From: Halalkaliarchaeum desulfuricum
Lineage (GTDB): Archaea > Halobacteriota > Halobacteria > Halobacteriales > Haloferacaceae
DNA: 64,000 bases
Direction: 5' to 3'
Assembly (NCBI RefSeq): GCF_002952775.1
Contig: NZ_CP025066.1
Span: 1,116,001-1,180,000, forward strand
Within the stretch, counting starts at the first letter, position 1; each line of letters starts with the position of its first letter. Made by a program: the position numbers and the translations under genes. A model generated the notes under the pieces. It was not told the DNA's origin. It did not search any database and saw nothing but the letters and a program-made list of their open reading frames with translations. Shown piece by piece: positions 8,625 to 17,740 of this stretch.

Positions 8625-9654
8625 TGTCGGGTTTTACGACTACCTTGCCAAAGCCCTCACGGTTCTCCAGCAGTTCGTGGGCCCGGGCGGTGCGGCTCAT
8701 CGGCAGCACCTCCCGGATCCGGGGTTCGAACGTCCCGTCCCAGACGAGCGAGAGCACGTCGTCCGCCTGGCCGGGCGTTGCCATCGTCGATCCGATCACG
8801 GACAGTTGGTTCCAGAAGATTCGGTTCAGGCCAGCTGGCGGGTTCGGCCCGGTCGTCGCCCCGCAGGTGACCAGGCGACCGCCCTTCGCGAGCGACTTCA
8901 GCGAGTCGTCGTACGTCGCCTCCCCGACGTGATCGACCACGACGTCGACGCCGCGTTTCCCGGTCAACTCCCGGATCGCCCCCGCGAAGTTCTGCGTCTC
9001 GTAGTTGATGAGGTGATCCGCCCCGCAGTCGTCGGCGTACTGCAGTTTCTCGTCGGTGGAGGCGGCCGCAAACACCTCGGCGCCGGCGTGGGCGGCGATC
9101 TGGACGGCCGCGTGGCCCACGCCGCCGGAGGCGCCCAAAACGAGCACCGTCTCCCCGGCCTCGAGATCGGCCCGATCGACGAGCATCCGCCAGGCGGTCT
9201 GGAACACGAGCGTCGCGGAGCCGGCGATCTCCCAGTCGACGTCGTCCGGGACGGGGATCAGGTTGTCCTCGGGGACCGCCGCGCGCTCGGCGTGGACCCC
9301 CGGGAGGTGCTCCCCGATGATCCGATACCGGACGCACATCGACTCGTCGCCGTCCCGACAGAACTCACAGCGTCCACAGCCCACCCCAGCCGAGAGGGCA
9401 ACGCGGTCCCCCTCGTCGAACCGGGTGACGTCCGGACCCGTCTCGAGTACGACGCCGGCGGCGTCGCTTCCGGGCACGTGGGGCATCTCGGGATCGATCC
9501 CCGGAAGCCCCCGGCGGGTCCAGATGTCCAGGTGGTTGAGCGCCCCCGCCTTCACATCGATCAGCACCTCGTTCCGACCGACATCGGGCTCCGGATAGTC
9601 GTCGTACGTGATGACACTCCGGTCCCCGTGCTCGGTGAATTGCACCGCCTTCAT
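8614..9654 (-). CDS. Zinc-binding alcohol dehydrogenase / quinone oxidoreductase
   Basis: This 346-residue medium-chain dehydrogenase/reductase has a GroES-like N-terminal domain and a Rossmann domain. The catalytic-zinc region HVPGSDAAG and a four-cysteine structural zinc lobe (Cys pattern in GCGRCEFCRDGDESMC, near residues 93-110) are both present, which favours a zinc alcohol dehydrogenase over zinc-free quinone reductase. The NAD(P) loop is LGASGGVGHAA (about 167-177). The ATG at 9654 gives the normal MKAVQF start. The substrate cannot be read from sequence. The small membrane-protein gene overlaps its 3' end. Confidence 0.9.
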   Translation of the reverse strand: MKAVQFTEHGDRSVITYDDYPEPDVGRNEVLIDVKAGALNHLDIWTRRGLPGIDPEMPHVPGSDAAGVVLETGPDVTRFDEGDRVALSAGVGCGRCEFCRDGDESMCVRYRIIGEHLPGVHAERAAVPEDNLIPVPDDVDWEIAGSATLVFQTAWRMLVDRADLEAGETVLVLGASGGVGHAAVQIAAHAGAEVFAAASTDEKLQYADDCGADHLINYETQNFAGAIRELTGKRGVDVVVDHVGEATYDDSLKSLAKGGRLVTCGATTGPNPPAGLNRIFWNQLSVIGSTMATPGQADDVLSLVWDGTFEPRIREVLPMSRTARAHELLENREGFGKVVVKPDSEF

Positions 9655-9766
9655 ACGTGATCGAGCGGTCGGAGCCGTGAAAACTGTACGGCATCGCGGG
9701 TCGGTCGGCAGGTCGACCCAAGGGGACGCAATCCCTTTGCGCCCGGAGTTCGAACCCCGCCCGTCG

Positions 9767-10531
9767 ATGTCGCCATCACCCCACCGCGCCGTGGCGATCA
9801 ACGTGGGCGCAAACACGTCGCTTCCCGGCTTTCGCGGGCCGATATACCCCGACGGGAGCTTCGAGTACGTCCCGATTCCCGAGCGAGAATCGACGGATCC
9901 CGACGCGTCGGTTCCGACGTACGGCGACCTTGCGGCCTCCCTCCGGACGCCGATCCCGGAGGAGTTGTTCGACCGGGAGGTCCACCTCGATCCGGAGTTC
10001 GCCGGCTATCCGTGTTGTGAACGGTACACGTACGGCGACGAACACGGCGTGAAAGCCGGTCCGCTGTCCAGACTCGACCCCGGCGACCGTCTCTACTTTT
10101 ATGCCACGCTCTCGAGCGTCGAATCCACCGGCGGGGCGGACAGTCACGACGGGAACAACTGGCTACCGCCGGAGTGGGGCGCGTTTCTCATCGGCCACTT
10201 CGAGGTAGAACAGAGCCTCACCGGGGAGGCGTACGCGGAACTGTCCCCAGGCGAGCGCGGGCCGTTCGCAAACAACGCCCACGTGAAGCGGACGGAAGTC
10301 GACGCCGCGGTGTTCGTCCTCGGAACCGACGAGTCCAGGCTGTACGACCGGGCCGTTCCGCTTTCGACACCGGAGGCCGGAAGCGAGGCGAACGACCTGG
10401 TCACCCGGCTGTCGAACGACTCCGGCCGGGGACCGTGGTGGCGGCGCGTCCTCCGGTTCGATCCCGACGCCGCCGGCGAGTTGGCAGCCGTCGTCCGCCG
10501 ACGGGCGCACGAATCCACCGGGGGAAAGTGA
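9767..10531 (+). CDS. Nmad3-like putative nucleotide-modification protein
   Basis: The 254-residue protein begins with AINVGANTSLPGFRGPI, then a YPDGSFEYVPIPE stretch. That opening, with LDPGDRLYFYATL further on, resembles the Nmad3 domain (nucleotide modification associated domain 3), which was defined by comparative genomics as a partner of DNA base-modification systems. A GYPCCERY segment near residue 80 has paired cysteines. No methyltransferase or other modification gene is beside it, so a role in DNA modification is not supported by the context. The family call is from memory of its opening motif and is moderate. Confidence 0.55.
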   Translation: MSPSPHRAVAINVGANTSLPGFRGPIYPDGSFEYVPIPERESTDPDASVPTYGDLAASLRTPIPEELFDREVHLDPEFAGYPCCERYTYGDEHGVKAGPLSRLDPGDRLYFYATLSSVESTGGADSHDGNNWLPPEWGAFLIGHFEVEQSLTGEAYAELSPGERGPFANNAHVKRTEVDAAVFVLGTDESRLYDRAVPLSTPEAGSEANDLVTRLSNDSGRGPWWRRVLRFDPDAAGELAAVVRRRAHESTGGK

Positions 10532-10576
10532 GCGCCCACCCGGCCGGAATTTACTCAGTTCCGTATCCGAGTAAAC

Positions 10577-10583
10577 TTATAAG
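10577..10583 (+). promoter_or_regulatory. TATA element for the gene at 10606
   Basis: The TTATAAG element is centred about 26 bases before the ATG at 10606, which fits a leaderless transcript and supports that start codon. Confidence 0.6.
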
Positions 10584-10605
10584 GTTCGAACGGCATACAC
10601 CGCAT

Positions 10606-10863
10606 ATGGAACCCAGCGACGCGGTGAAACAGCTCGAGTACGTCTTCGATGCGAACACCGACTCGGTCGGCGCACGTTGTGCGCCGATGTACGGCCGGAC
10701 GTTCGAGCGCGTCGCCGAGCACGGCACGGGACAGGACATCGTGACCGTCGCAGGCGAACTCGGCGCCCGAATCAGCGACGGACAGCGTCCGACCGCCGAC
10801 GAGGCAAACGCCCTCGCGAAGGAGGTGCTCGACCGACGGGCACTGACCGACGGCGGCGACTGA
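10606..10863 (+). CDS. Small conserved haloarchaeal protein
   Basis: This is an 85-residue, mainly helical protein starting at ATG 10606, 23 bases after a clear TATA element. It has one conserved-looking Cys-Ala-Pro-Met-Tyr-Gly segment in the centre and a long acidic C-terminal helix. No signal peptide or membrane segment is visible. The pattern (short, two to three amphipathic helices, own leaderless promoter) recalls haloarchaeal DNA-associated or regulatory small proteins, but I do not recognise the family. Confidence 0.65.
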   Translation: MEPSDAVKQLEYVFDANTDSVGARCAPMYGRTFERVAEHGTGQDIVTVAGELGARISDGQRPTADEANALAKEVLDRRALTDGGD

Positions 10864-10958
10864 ACCGCTCCAACCGCGTCGACGCTGTAGTTCTCCCTGA
10901 TACGGTTTCGTGGATCATCGACCACAACTGTTAGGCGCCGGCCACGCCGACGTGTACC

Positions 10959-13340
10959 GTGGACGACCTCGTCGCCTGGCTTCGGGATAGACCCTACTAC
11001 GAGGGACAGATCGTCACCCACGATCGACACCCGGCACGGGAACCGCAGTTTTCCGACGTCGAACTGGAGCCACGACTCCAGGGCCTTCTCGCGGATCGAG
11101 GGATCGATTCCCTGTACGCCCACCAGGCTGACGCCATCGAAGCGGTCCGGGAGGGAGACGACGTCGTGCTCGCGACCGAGACGGCAAGCGGGAAGTCACT
11201 CGCGTACACGGTGCCGGCGTTCGAGCGCGCGATGGACCACGGCGGCCGGACGCTGTATCTCGGCCCACAGAACGCCCTGATCGCCGATCAGCTGGAGACG
11301 CTCGCGGAACTGGCCCGGGGACTGGGGTTCGGCTCCCGGGTTTCAGTCGATCAGTACACCGGACGGCTGTCGAAGACCGAAAAGCGCGAGGTTCGCGATC
11401 GGCGGCCGACGGTGCTGCTTTCGAACCCCGACATGGTCCACTACGCGCTGTTGCCGCACGGCCACCGGCTGTGGGAGTGGCTGTTCTCCTCGCTTGAACT
11501 GGTCGTCGTCGACGAGGTGCACAGCTACCGGGGCGTGTTCGGCTCCCAGGTGGCGTTGACGCTCCGTCGGCTCCGCCGGCTCTGTGAACGGTTCGGCTCG
11601 GACCCGCAGTTCGTCTGCTGCTCGGCGACGATCGGCAACCCCGTCGAACACGCCTCGCGGGTGACCGGCCGACCTGCCGACGGGTTCCGGCTTGTCGACA
11701 CCGACGCCTCCGGTCGGGGTCCGCGCCACTGGATACTCTGGAACCCACCGGAGTACGACGCCGACTGGAGCGACCGGAGTGCGGGAGAGGGTGGTCGCAG
11801 GCGGTCGAGTCACGCCGAGTCGATGCGGCTGTTCGTCGACCTGCTCGTCCGCGGACACCAGACGCTGTCGTTCACCCGGGCGCGCCAGACCGCAGAGCGG
11901 TACGCCCAGGAGAGCGCCCGCGAACTCCGAGAGCGGGGACAGCGCGATCTGGCGGGGGCGGTGCAGGCGTATCAGGGATCGCTCCGGGGTGACCGTCGGC
12001 GGTCGATCGAACGACAGCTCGACGCGGGCGAGATCCGGGGCGTCTGGTCGACGAACGCGCTCGAACTCGGCGTCGACGTCGGCGGCCTCGACGCGGTGAT
12101 CCTCGACGGCTACCCCGGCACCCGGATGGAGACGTTCCAGCGGGCCGGCCGCGCCGGCAGGGGGTCGGAGCCGGCAGCAGTCATCATGGTCGCCGGCGAG
12201 GATCAGCTCGACCAGTATCTGATGGGTCATCCGGACGAACTGTTCGACGGCGATCCGGAGGAGGCGATCACGGATCCGGAGAACGACCGGCTCCTCCGGA
12301 ACCACGTCCCCTGTGCCGCAACCGAAAACTGGCTGTCGCCCGACGACGAGGGGTACTTCGGGGAGTCGTTCCCGGACGTCGTCGCCGATCTCGAGGCGTC
12401 CGGGACGCTCTCGCGACGGGAGACCGACGCCGGGCTCCGGTGGCTCTTCGACGGCGGCGGGAGCCCGCAGCACGGGATGAGCCTCCGACGGATCGACGAC
12501 AGAGAGGTGGACCTGCTCGACCGGCGGGACGGGGACGTTATCGCGTCGCTGGGGTTTTCGGACGCGCTCCGGGACGCCCATCCCGGCGCGATCTACCACC
12601 ACCAGGGGGAGACCTACGAGGTGGCCGAGCTGGATCTCGATCGCGACGTCGCCGAGCTTACCCCGACGTGGGCGGATTACTACACCCGTGTGCTCACGGA
12701 CAAGACGATCGAGGTCGACGAGGACCGCAAGCGACGGCCCCTCTCGGCCCGGCCGGAGACGTCCGTCCGCTTTGCGGATCTTTCGGTCACCGAGCAGGTG
12801 ACCGGCTACGAGCGCCGGGACGGCTCCACCGGGGAGCCGCTGGGGCGTGTCGACCTCGAGTTGCCCGAGACGACGCTGTCGACGACTGGACTGTACGTGA
12901 CGGTGCCGCCGGGCGTCGAACGGGGGATGCGGGCGCTGGGTCGGGAAAACGGGACGGGAGCCGCCGGCGAACTGGCGCTTGCGGGCGGGATCCACGCGGC
13001 CGAACACGGCGTGATTTCGCTTTTCCCGCTGGAGTTCCTCTGTGACCGGGCGGACGTCGGGGGGCTCTCGACGCCGCGTCATCCCCACACCGACCGGGCG
13101 ACGGTGTTCGTCTACGACGGCTACCCCGGTGGGGTCGGCCTCACCCGACGGGGATTCGAGGTCGCCGAGTCGCTGTTCGACCGGACCGCACGCCTGATCG
13201 ACGGCTGCGGCTGCGAGGACGGCTGTCCCGCCTGCGTGCAGTCGCCCCACTGTGGGAACGCGAACGAACCGCTCGAACCCGAGCCCGCGGTGGCGTTTTT
13301 AAATGAACTGGTTGGCGCCGACCGATCGGGCCGGAAGTGA
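10959..13340 (+). CDS. DEAD/DEAH-box helicase of the Hrq1/MrfA (YprA) family
   Basis: This superfamily 2 helicase has 793 residues. Motif I is TETASGKS (73-80), motif II is DEVH (185-188), motif III is CSATIGNP (about 221-228) and motif VI is QRAGRAGR (about 393-400). The C terminus ends in a four-cysteine cluster (CGCEDGCPACVQSPHCG, about 750-766) in a DUF1998/MZB-like domain. That architecture matches MrfA and the fungal Hrq1 helicases, which unwind 3'-5' and act in repair of crosslinked or bulky DNA damage. Translation begins at GTG 10959. It meets the KDPG aldolase gene end to end with no spacer. Confidence 0.9.
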   Translation: MDDLVAWLRDRPYYEGQIVTHDRHPAREPQFSDVELEPRLQGLLADRGIDSLYAHQADAIEAVREGDDVVLATETASGKSLAYTVPAFERAMDHGGRTLYLGPQNALIADQLETLAELARGLGFGSRVSVDQYTGRLSKTEKREVRDRRPTVLLSNPDMVHYALLPHGHRLWEWLFSSLELVVVDEVHSYRGVFGSQVALTLRRLRRLCERFGSDPQFVCCSATIGNPVEHASRVTGRPADGFRLVDTDASGRGPRHWILWNPPEYDADWSDRSAGEGGRRRSSHAESMRLFVDLLVRGHQTLSFTRARQTAERYAQESARELRERGQRDLAGAVQAYQGSLRGDRRRSIERQLDAGEIRGVWSTNALELGVDVGGLDAVILDGYPGTRMETFQRAGRAGRGSEPAAVIMVAGEDQLDQYLMGHPDELFDGDPEEAITDPENDRLLRNHVPCAATENWLSPDDEGYFGESFPDVVADLEASGTLSRRETDAGLRWLFDGGGSPQHGMSLRRIDDREVDLLDRRDGDVIASLGFSDALRDAHPGAIYHHQGETYEVAELDLDRDVAELTPTWADYYTRVLTDKTIEVDEDRKRRPLSARPETSVRFADLSVTEQVTGYERRDGSTGEPLGRVDLELPETTLSTTGLYVTVPPGVERGMRALGRENGTGAAGELALAGGIHAAEHGVISLFPLEFLCDRADVGGLSTPRHPHTDRATVFVYDGYPGGVGLTRRGFEVAESLFDRTARLIDGCGCEDGCPACVQSPHCGNANEPLEPEPAVAFLNELVGADRSGRK

Positions 13341-13997
13341 CTACCCCCGGGCAGCCGCGATCCGATCGCGGAACTCCCGGGCCGTCTCTGTAACCGACTC
13401 CGGCTCGCCGCGCTCGACGGCGTCGTAGTCCACGAGTGAACCGCCGGCGCCGACACAGATCGCGCCGGCCTCGATGTAGGCTTCGACGTTCTCGAGATCG
13501 ATCCCTCCGGTGGGCATCAGCGGGACGTCGCCCAGCGGCCCCCGGATCGCCGAGAGGTGTCCCGGACCGACTGTCGACGCCGGGAACACCTTCAGGAGGT
13601 CGGCCCCGGCCTCGCGCCCCCGGATTGCCTCCGTCGGCGTCATAACGCCTGGAGCGACCAGCGCGCCGTATCGGTTCGCCGTCTCGATTACGTCGGCGTG
13701 TAGCGACGGCGAGACGACGAACTCCGCGCCGGCAAGCAGGCAGCTCCGGGCAGTCTCCGAATCGAGAACCGTCCCCGCGCCGACGACGGCCTCCGGAACG
13801 CTCGCGTCGACCTCCGCGATCAGGTCGCTCGCGCCGTCGGTGTCGGCGGTGATCTCGATCGCGGTCACCCCGCCGGCCACAAGCGCGTCGGCGGTGTCGA
13901 TTACCGTGTCCGGTTCCCCGCCGCGCATGACCGCCACGACGCCGCTTTCCCGCAGCGCTTCGAACGTCTTCGGCGTTCCGTCGGTCTCGTGAGTCAT
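13341..13997 (-). CDS. kdgA: 2-keto-3-deoxy-6-phosphogluconate (KDPG) aldolase
   Basis: This 218-residue class I aldolase splits KDPG into pyruvate and glyceraldehyde 3-phosphate in the semi-phosphorylative Entner-Doudoroff pathway of haloarchaea. The Schiff-base lysine lies in DLLKVFPAS, and the VVAVMRGG, EITADT and GAGTVLD loops match the KDPG/KHG aldolase active site. PTGGID near the C terminus forms the phosphate-binding loop. The start at ATG 13997 removes a spurious 20-residue extension. It is convergent with the helicase gene and sits beside, not within, a sugar operon; no KDG kinase is visible in the window. Confidence 0.9.
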   Translation of the reverse strand: MTHETDGTPKTFEALRESGVVAVMRGGEPDTVIDTADALVAGGVTAIEITADTDGASDLIAEVDASVPEAVVGAGTVLDSETARSCLLAGAEFVVSPSLHADVIETANRYGALVAPGVMTPTEAIRGREAGADLLKVFPASTVGPGHLSAIRGPLGDVPLMPTGGIDLENVEAYIEAGAICVGAGGSLVDYDAVERGEPESVTETAREFRDRIAAARG

Positions 13998-14058
13998 GTC
14001 CCGGTGTGGGGCGAGCACCGGAATAAAACTACATACTACCGACCTCCAACCGCCCATA

Positions 14059-14841
14059 TCAGTCCGTTCGGGGGATTGCGGACGCCCCGATCGCGAAGGC
14101 GACGACCGCGAGCCCGATCACGACCGCGAGCTCCGGCTTCCAGGACATCGTCGGATCGAACGTGATCGCGCGCACGCCGCGGGAGAAGTAGGTGACCGGC
14201 GAGTGCTCGACGATCGGCAGGATCCAGGCGGGGAACATCTCGGCGTTTACGAACGCCTCCGAGAGGAACAAAAGCGGGAACGCGATCCCGTTCGAGGCGG
14301 CGATCGCGCCGTCCCGCGAGTCGGTGATCCGGCCCAGAACGGCGCCGACGCCGCAGAACAGCGCAGACGCGAACGCAACAAAGGGGATCAAACCCAGAAG
14401 CGCCGCAGAAAGCGGGATCGGTGCGCCGGTGAGCCCCACGACCAGAACCAGGATGAGGAGGCTCGCTGCACCGATGATGAGCACGTTGACGACGGTGTGG
14501 GAAAACAGCCACTCCGCCCGAGACAGCGGCGTCGTCGCGAGTTTCTCGAACCGGTTGTCCTCGCGGTGGCGGGCGACCTCGCTACCGATGCGCGAAAGCG
14601 GAGTAAACAGGACCACCGTGACGACGTACCCCGGGATGTAAAAGCCCGCAGGTTCCGCGAACAGCCCGCCGTCGGCCGTCTGCGTCTGGATGAGCGCCCC
14701 GAATATCAACACCAGCAGCGCCGGAAAGAGGAACGTGAAAAACACCGCCGTGCGCCGCCTGAAAAACGAGCGCCAGGCGGCGAGTGACTCGGCTCGAACG
14801 CGTCGAGCTCGCCTTCCGACGCGCCCGGGTCCGTCGCTCAT
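14059..14841 (-). CDS. ABC-2 type transporter permease
   Basis: This 260-residue membrane protein has six predicted helices and a conserved FPLLFLSEAF segment in the fifth helix region. Together these are typical of ABC-2 permeases of the DrrB/NodJ type that export drugs, lipids or polysaccharides. Its first four bases overlap the end of the ATPase gene (ATGA), so the two are translationally coupled. The substrate cannot be deduced. Confidence 0.92.
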   Translation of the reverse strand: MSDGPGRVGRRARRVRAESLAAWRSFFRRRTAVFFTFLFPALLVLIFGALIQTQTADGGLFAEPAGFYIPGYVVTVVLFTPLSRIGSEVARHREDNRFEKLATTPLSRAEWLFSHTVVNVLIIGAASLLILVLVVGLTGAPIPLSAALLGLIPFVAFASALFCGVGAVLGRITDSRDGAIAASNGIAFPLLFLSEAFVNAEMFPAWILPIVEHSPVTYFSRGVRAITFDPTMSWKPELAVVIGLAVVAFAIGASAIPRTD

Positions 14842-15857
14842 TCGTTTCCCCCGTCGGCGGAGACGGTCGGTTCCGCGGCCGCCGACGCCGTCGCCGGATC
14901 CTCGAGGGCGACTGCCGCGCCGGGTGGACGTCTTCCTTCGAACGTCTCCCCGGTCAAGGAGAGATACACGTCCTCGAGCGACGGTTCGGTCCAGGTCAAC
15001 GACTCGTAGCTCACGGCCGCCGATTCCAGGGCGTCGACCGCAGCCGGGATGTCCGCCGGGGTCACGTCGGAGAACACGACGTTCCCGCCGGCGGTTGTGA
15101 CCTCGAAGCCGGTCGCGTCGGCGAGAGAGTGGGTGACCTCGGCGAGCGAATCGGTGACATCTGTCGGCGCCACGGTGCCGCGGACGACCAGCCGGCTCCG
15201 ACCGCCGTACTCAGCGATCAGCGACGACGGCGTGCCGGCCGCCACGAGTTGGCCGTCCCGGAGCATTCCGACCCGGTCGGCGAGCCGCTCGACCTCCGCC
15301 ATCGAGTGGCTCGTGAGAAAAACCGTGGTCCCGCCCTCGGCGAGCCGGTCGATCAGGTTCCACAGCGATCGGCGGCCGGCGGGATCGATCGACGTGGTCG
15401 GCTCGTCGAGGAACAGTACGTCCGGGTCGTTCACCAGCGCGGTCCCCACGCAGGTTCGTCGGCGCTGTCCCCCCGAGAGGTTCTCGTACCAGGTATCTGC
15501 GTCGTCCTCGAGCCCGACGTCTGCGAGCACGTCGACGACCGGTCTGGGGTCGTCGTACAGCCCCGCGTAGTAGCCGATCAACTCGCGGGCCGTGAGGCGG
15601 GCAGGTGGGGAAAACGACTGCGGGAGGAGCCCGATCCGCTGGCGGTCGACCTCGGTCGGTTCAGCGTCCAGAACAGTTATCGACCCGCCGTACCGGATCG
15701 TCCCCGAGAGCGCCCGAACCAGCGTCGTCTTCCCCGCGCCGTTCGGACCGATGAGCCCGAACACCTCGCCCGTGTCGACGGACAGGGAGACCCCCGAAAG
15801 CGCCGTGGTCTCGCCGTACCGCTTGCGTACGTCCTCGGCGACGAGCGCCGCGTCCAT
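14838..15857 (-). CDS. ABC transporter ATP-binding protein (exporter type)
   Basis: This 339-residue ATPase has Walker A GPNGAGKT (37-44), signature LSGGQRRR (about 133-140) and Walker B VLFLDEPTTSID. The first 230 residues are the nucleotide-binding domain. The last 100 form the DrrA-type C-terminal extension found in ABC-2 exporters of drug-resistance or membrane-lipid type. It is upstream of and overlaps its permease by four bases, giving a complete two-component exporter. A physiological substrate is not indicated by neighbours. Confidence 0.94.
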   Translation of the reverse strand: MDAALVAEDVRKRYGETTALSGVSLSVDTGEVFGLIGPNGAGKTTLVRALSGTIRYGGSITVLDAEPTEVDRQRIGLLPQSFSPPARLTARELIGYYAGLYDDPRPVVDVLADVGLEDDADTWYENLSGGQRRRTCVGTALVNDPDVLFLDEPTTSIDPAGRRSLWNLIDRLAEGGTTVFLTSHSMAEVERLADRVGMLRDGQLVAAGTPSSLIAEYGGRSRLVVRGTVAPTDVTDSLAEVTHSLADATGFEVTTAGGNVVFSDVTPADIPAAVDALESAAVSYESLTWTEPSLEDVYLSLTGETFEGRRPPGAAVALEDPATASAAAEPTVSADGGNE

Positions 15858-15931
15858 ACCTTCCGAAAGCCAGCGACGGCCCTAAGCGTTCCTTTTCGTT
15901 CCGGGAACCGAGTCCCCCATCCGGAGGGCGA

Positions 15932-17377
15932 TCAAAACAGCGTCGCGTCGAAAAGCACCGCAAGCAGCGCGAGCCCCAGATACGCGTTCGAGGCGTGAAA
16001 CGCCCGGAACGCGGCCGTTTCGGTCCGTTCGAAGTGAAGCCGGATTACGGCCCACAGGAACACGGCCCCCACGACGACGGTCGTGGCCGCGAACAGCCAC
16101 CCCAGTTCGGTCCACGCTGCCAGGGCGGCCGCCACCGCGAGCGTGGCGCCCAGATACCAGACGATGTGTCTCCGGGTGGCCGTCTCGCCGCGAACCACCG
16201 GCATCATCGGGAAGCCGCCGCGGGCGTAGTCCTCCTTGTACGCCAGCGCGAGGTTGTAGAAGTGGGCGGGCGTCCACGCAAAGATCAACGTTGCGAGCAG
16301 CACCCCTCCGAGACCGATCTCGCCGGTGACCGCCGCCCAGCCGATGAGCGCGGGCAGCGCCCCCGCGGCACCGCCGATGACCGTGTTCTGGACGGTGTTG
16401 GGCTTCAACACCAGCGTGTAGATCACGCTGTAAAACACGATTGCGACGAGTCCAAGCGCCGCCGCGAGCAGGTTTACCCACGCGAAGAGTGCAAGCGAGA
16501 TGCCCGCGAGGATGATCCCGAACGCGACTGCGTTGCCGACCGGAACCAGGTCGGTCGCCAGCGGTCGATCGCTCGTCCGCTGCATCCGCCTGTCGACGTC
16601 CCGCTCGAGGACGTGATTGAACGTGCCCGAGGCGCCGATCGCGAGTGCACCCCCCACGAGTGTCGCCGCGACGACTCCCGGCGTGAAGCCTGGACCGCCG
16701 GCAAGCGCCATCGCGGCGGCGGCGACCAGACACAGCAGCCACATCAGCCGTGGCTTCATCAGGCTGTAGTACGCTCGCACGGTGAGTTTCGCGCGAGCGA
16801 TCCGGGAGGTCGGCAGATCCGGTCGCTCCGGAGACGGTGTTCCCACACCGTCGGCCGGGGGAGCCCCTGAACCGTCCGTCGAGTCGCCGGCGGTATCGAC
16901 TTCCCGACCGGACTGCTCACCGTGGCCGGTGAGGATTTCGAGTCGCCACGCGAGTGCAGCGAGCGTGCTGGCAAAGATGAGGACGCCGAGCGCGAGATGA
17001 ATCGCGGACAGGGAAGCGCTCGCGCCGGCCACCGCCACGACTGCGCCGATCCCGGCCTGAAGGGGGTACAACACGACCGCGAGGCCGAGTGCCGCCTTGA
17101 CCCGGGCTTCGACGCCGCGTCGCCACGCGAGAAGCGTCGTGAACACCAGAACGACACCGACGACGATCGCCGCGAGGCGGTGGCCGATGGCGATCCAGCC
17201 GTCGGTCGTCGCCGGAAGACTCGACCCGTCCCCGCAGGCCGGCCACGCCATACAGGCCGACGCCGCGTCCGTCACCGCCGTGACCGCGCCGGCAACCACC
17301 AGCAGATACACCCCCATCGCCGTCGCGGCCAGCATTCCGGGAAGGGAAATCGAAGGGAAACGGGTCACTATCCGCAC
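15932..17377 (-). CDS. ctaB: Fusion of half-size heme A synthase (CtaA/COX15-like) and heme O synthase (CtaB)
   Basis: The 481-residue membrane protein has two parts. Residues 10-150 form four helices with heme-ligand-type histidines (IGHRLA and AIHLAL) and a Cys pair in ACMAWPAC, like one half of CtaA. After a hydrophilic linker (about 151-195) comes a UbiA prenyltransferase with N-x-x-x-D-x-x-x-D in NHVLERDVDRRM and the second site YKEDYARGGFP, which is heme O synthase. It farnesylates, or in archaea geranylgeranylates, protoheme for terminal oxidases. Half-size CtaA is known in other archaea. Translation starts at GTG 17377. Whether the N-terminal half still hydroxylates heme O is uncertain. 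Confidence 0.9.
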   Translation of the reverse strand: MRIVTRFPSISLPGMLAATAMGVYLLVVAGAVTAVTDAASACMAWPACGDGSSLPATTDGWIAIGHRLAAIVVGVVLVFTTLLAWRRGVEARVKAALGLAVVLYPLQAGIGAVVAVAGASASLSAIHLALGVLIFASTLAALAWRLEILTGHGEQSGREVDTAGDSTDGSGAPPADGVGTPSPERPDLPTSRIARAKLTVRAYYSLMKPRLMWLLCLVAAAAMALAGGPGFTPGVVAATLVGGALAIGASGTFNHVLERDVDRRMQRTSDRPLATDLVPVGNAVAFGIILAGISLALFAWVNLLAAALGLVAIVFYSVIYTLVLKPNTVQNTVIGGAAGALPALIGWAAVTGEIGLGGVLLATLIFAWTPAHFYNLALAYKEDYARGGFPMMPVVRGETATRRHIVWYLGATLAVAAALAAWTELGWLFAATTVVVGAVFLWAVIRLHFERTETAAFRAFHASNAYLGLALLAVLFDATLF

Positions 17378-17740
17378 CTAGGGCGCGTTCCACATATATG
17401 TTCCGCGCCTCCGTCGGCCGATTCGACGGTACGAAGACCAGTCACGTGGCGCCTCCGAAAAGCGACCGGAACGGTCCGGCGCCGCCGCGCCGGGAAAATC
17501 GAGGCGTGGACGGTGGCAGGGTGCGCGGCGTCGGGGGGTGATCCGCGCGCTGGGGATGTCGCCGGACGAGGGGGTAGCGTCCGGACGGTGGTGGGCGACC
17601 ACGCGTGTCGGGCGGCGCGTCGAACGACGGGAACCGTCCGGTAAACCGGACTAATGACTGGAAACTGAAAGAAATGACGCTTTGTTCCGAGCGGGTCGAG
17701 AGGGATTATTTGGAGACTTCGCCCCGTTAAAGGGAGCGTA
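17378..17740. other. Intergenic region with a perfect hairpin, no gene seen
   Basis: No ORF with coding-like composition is visible between ctaB and the AIR-synthase-like gene. The notable element is a perfect six-base inverted repeat GTCCGG/CCGGAC with a TAAA loop at 17636-17651, followed by an AT-rich segment. That segment contains ACTGAAAGAAAT at 17664-17675, which recurs at 34044-34055. Confidence 0.4.

Noticed and set aside
11343-13250. A 635-codon minus-strand frame opposite the helicase
   Set aside because: The plus strand holds every helicase motif, and the antisense product is compositionally biased and domainless.
17378-17740. SRP or RNase P RNA in the gap upstream of ctaB
   Set aside because: None of the conserved core motifs of either RNA is visible on either strand; only a short hairpin is present.
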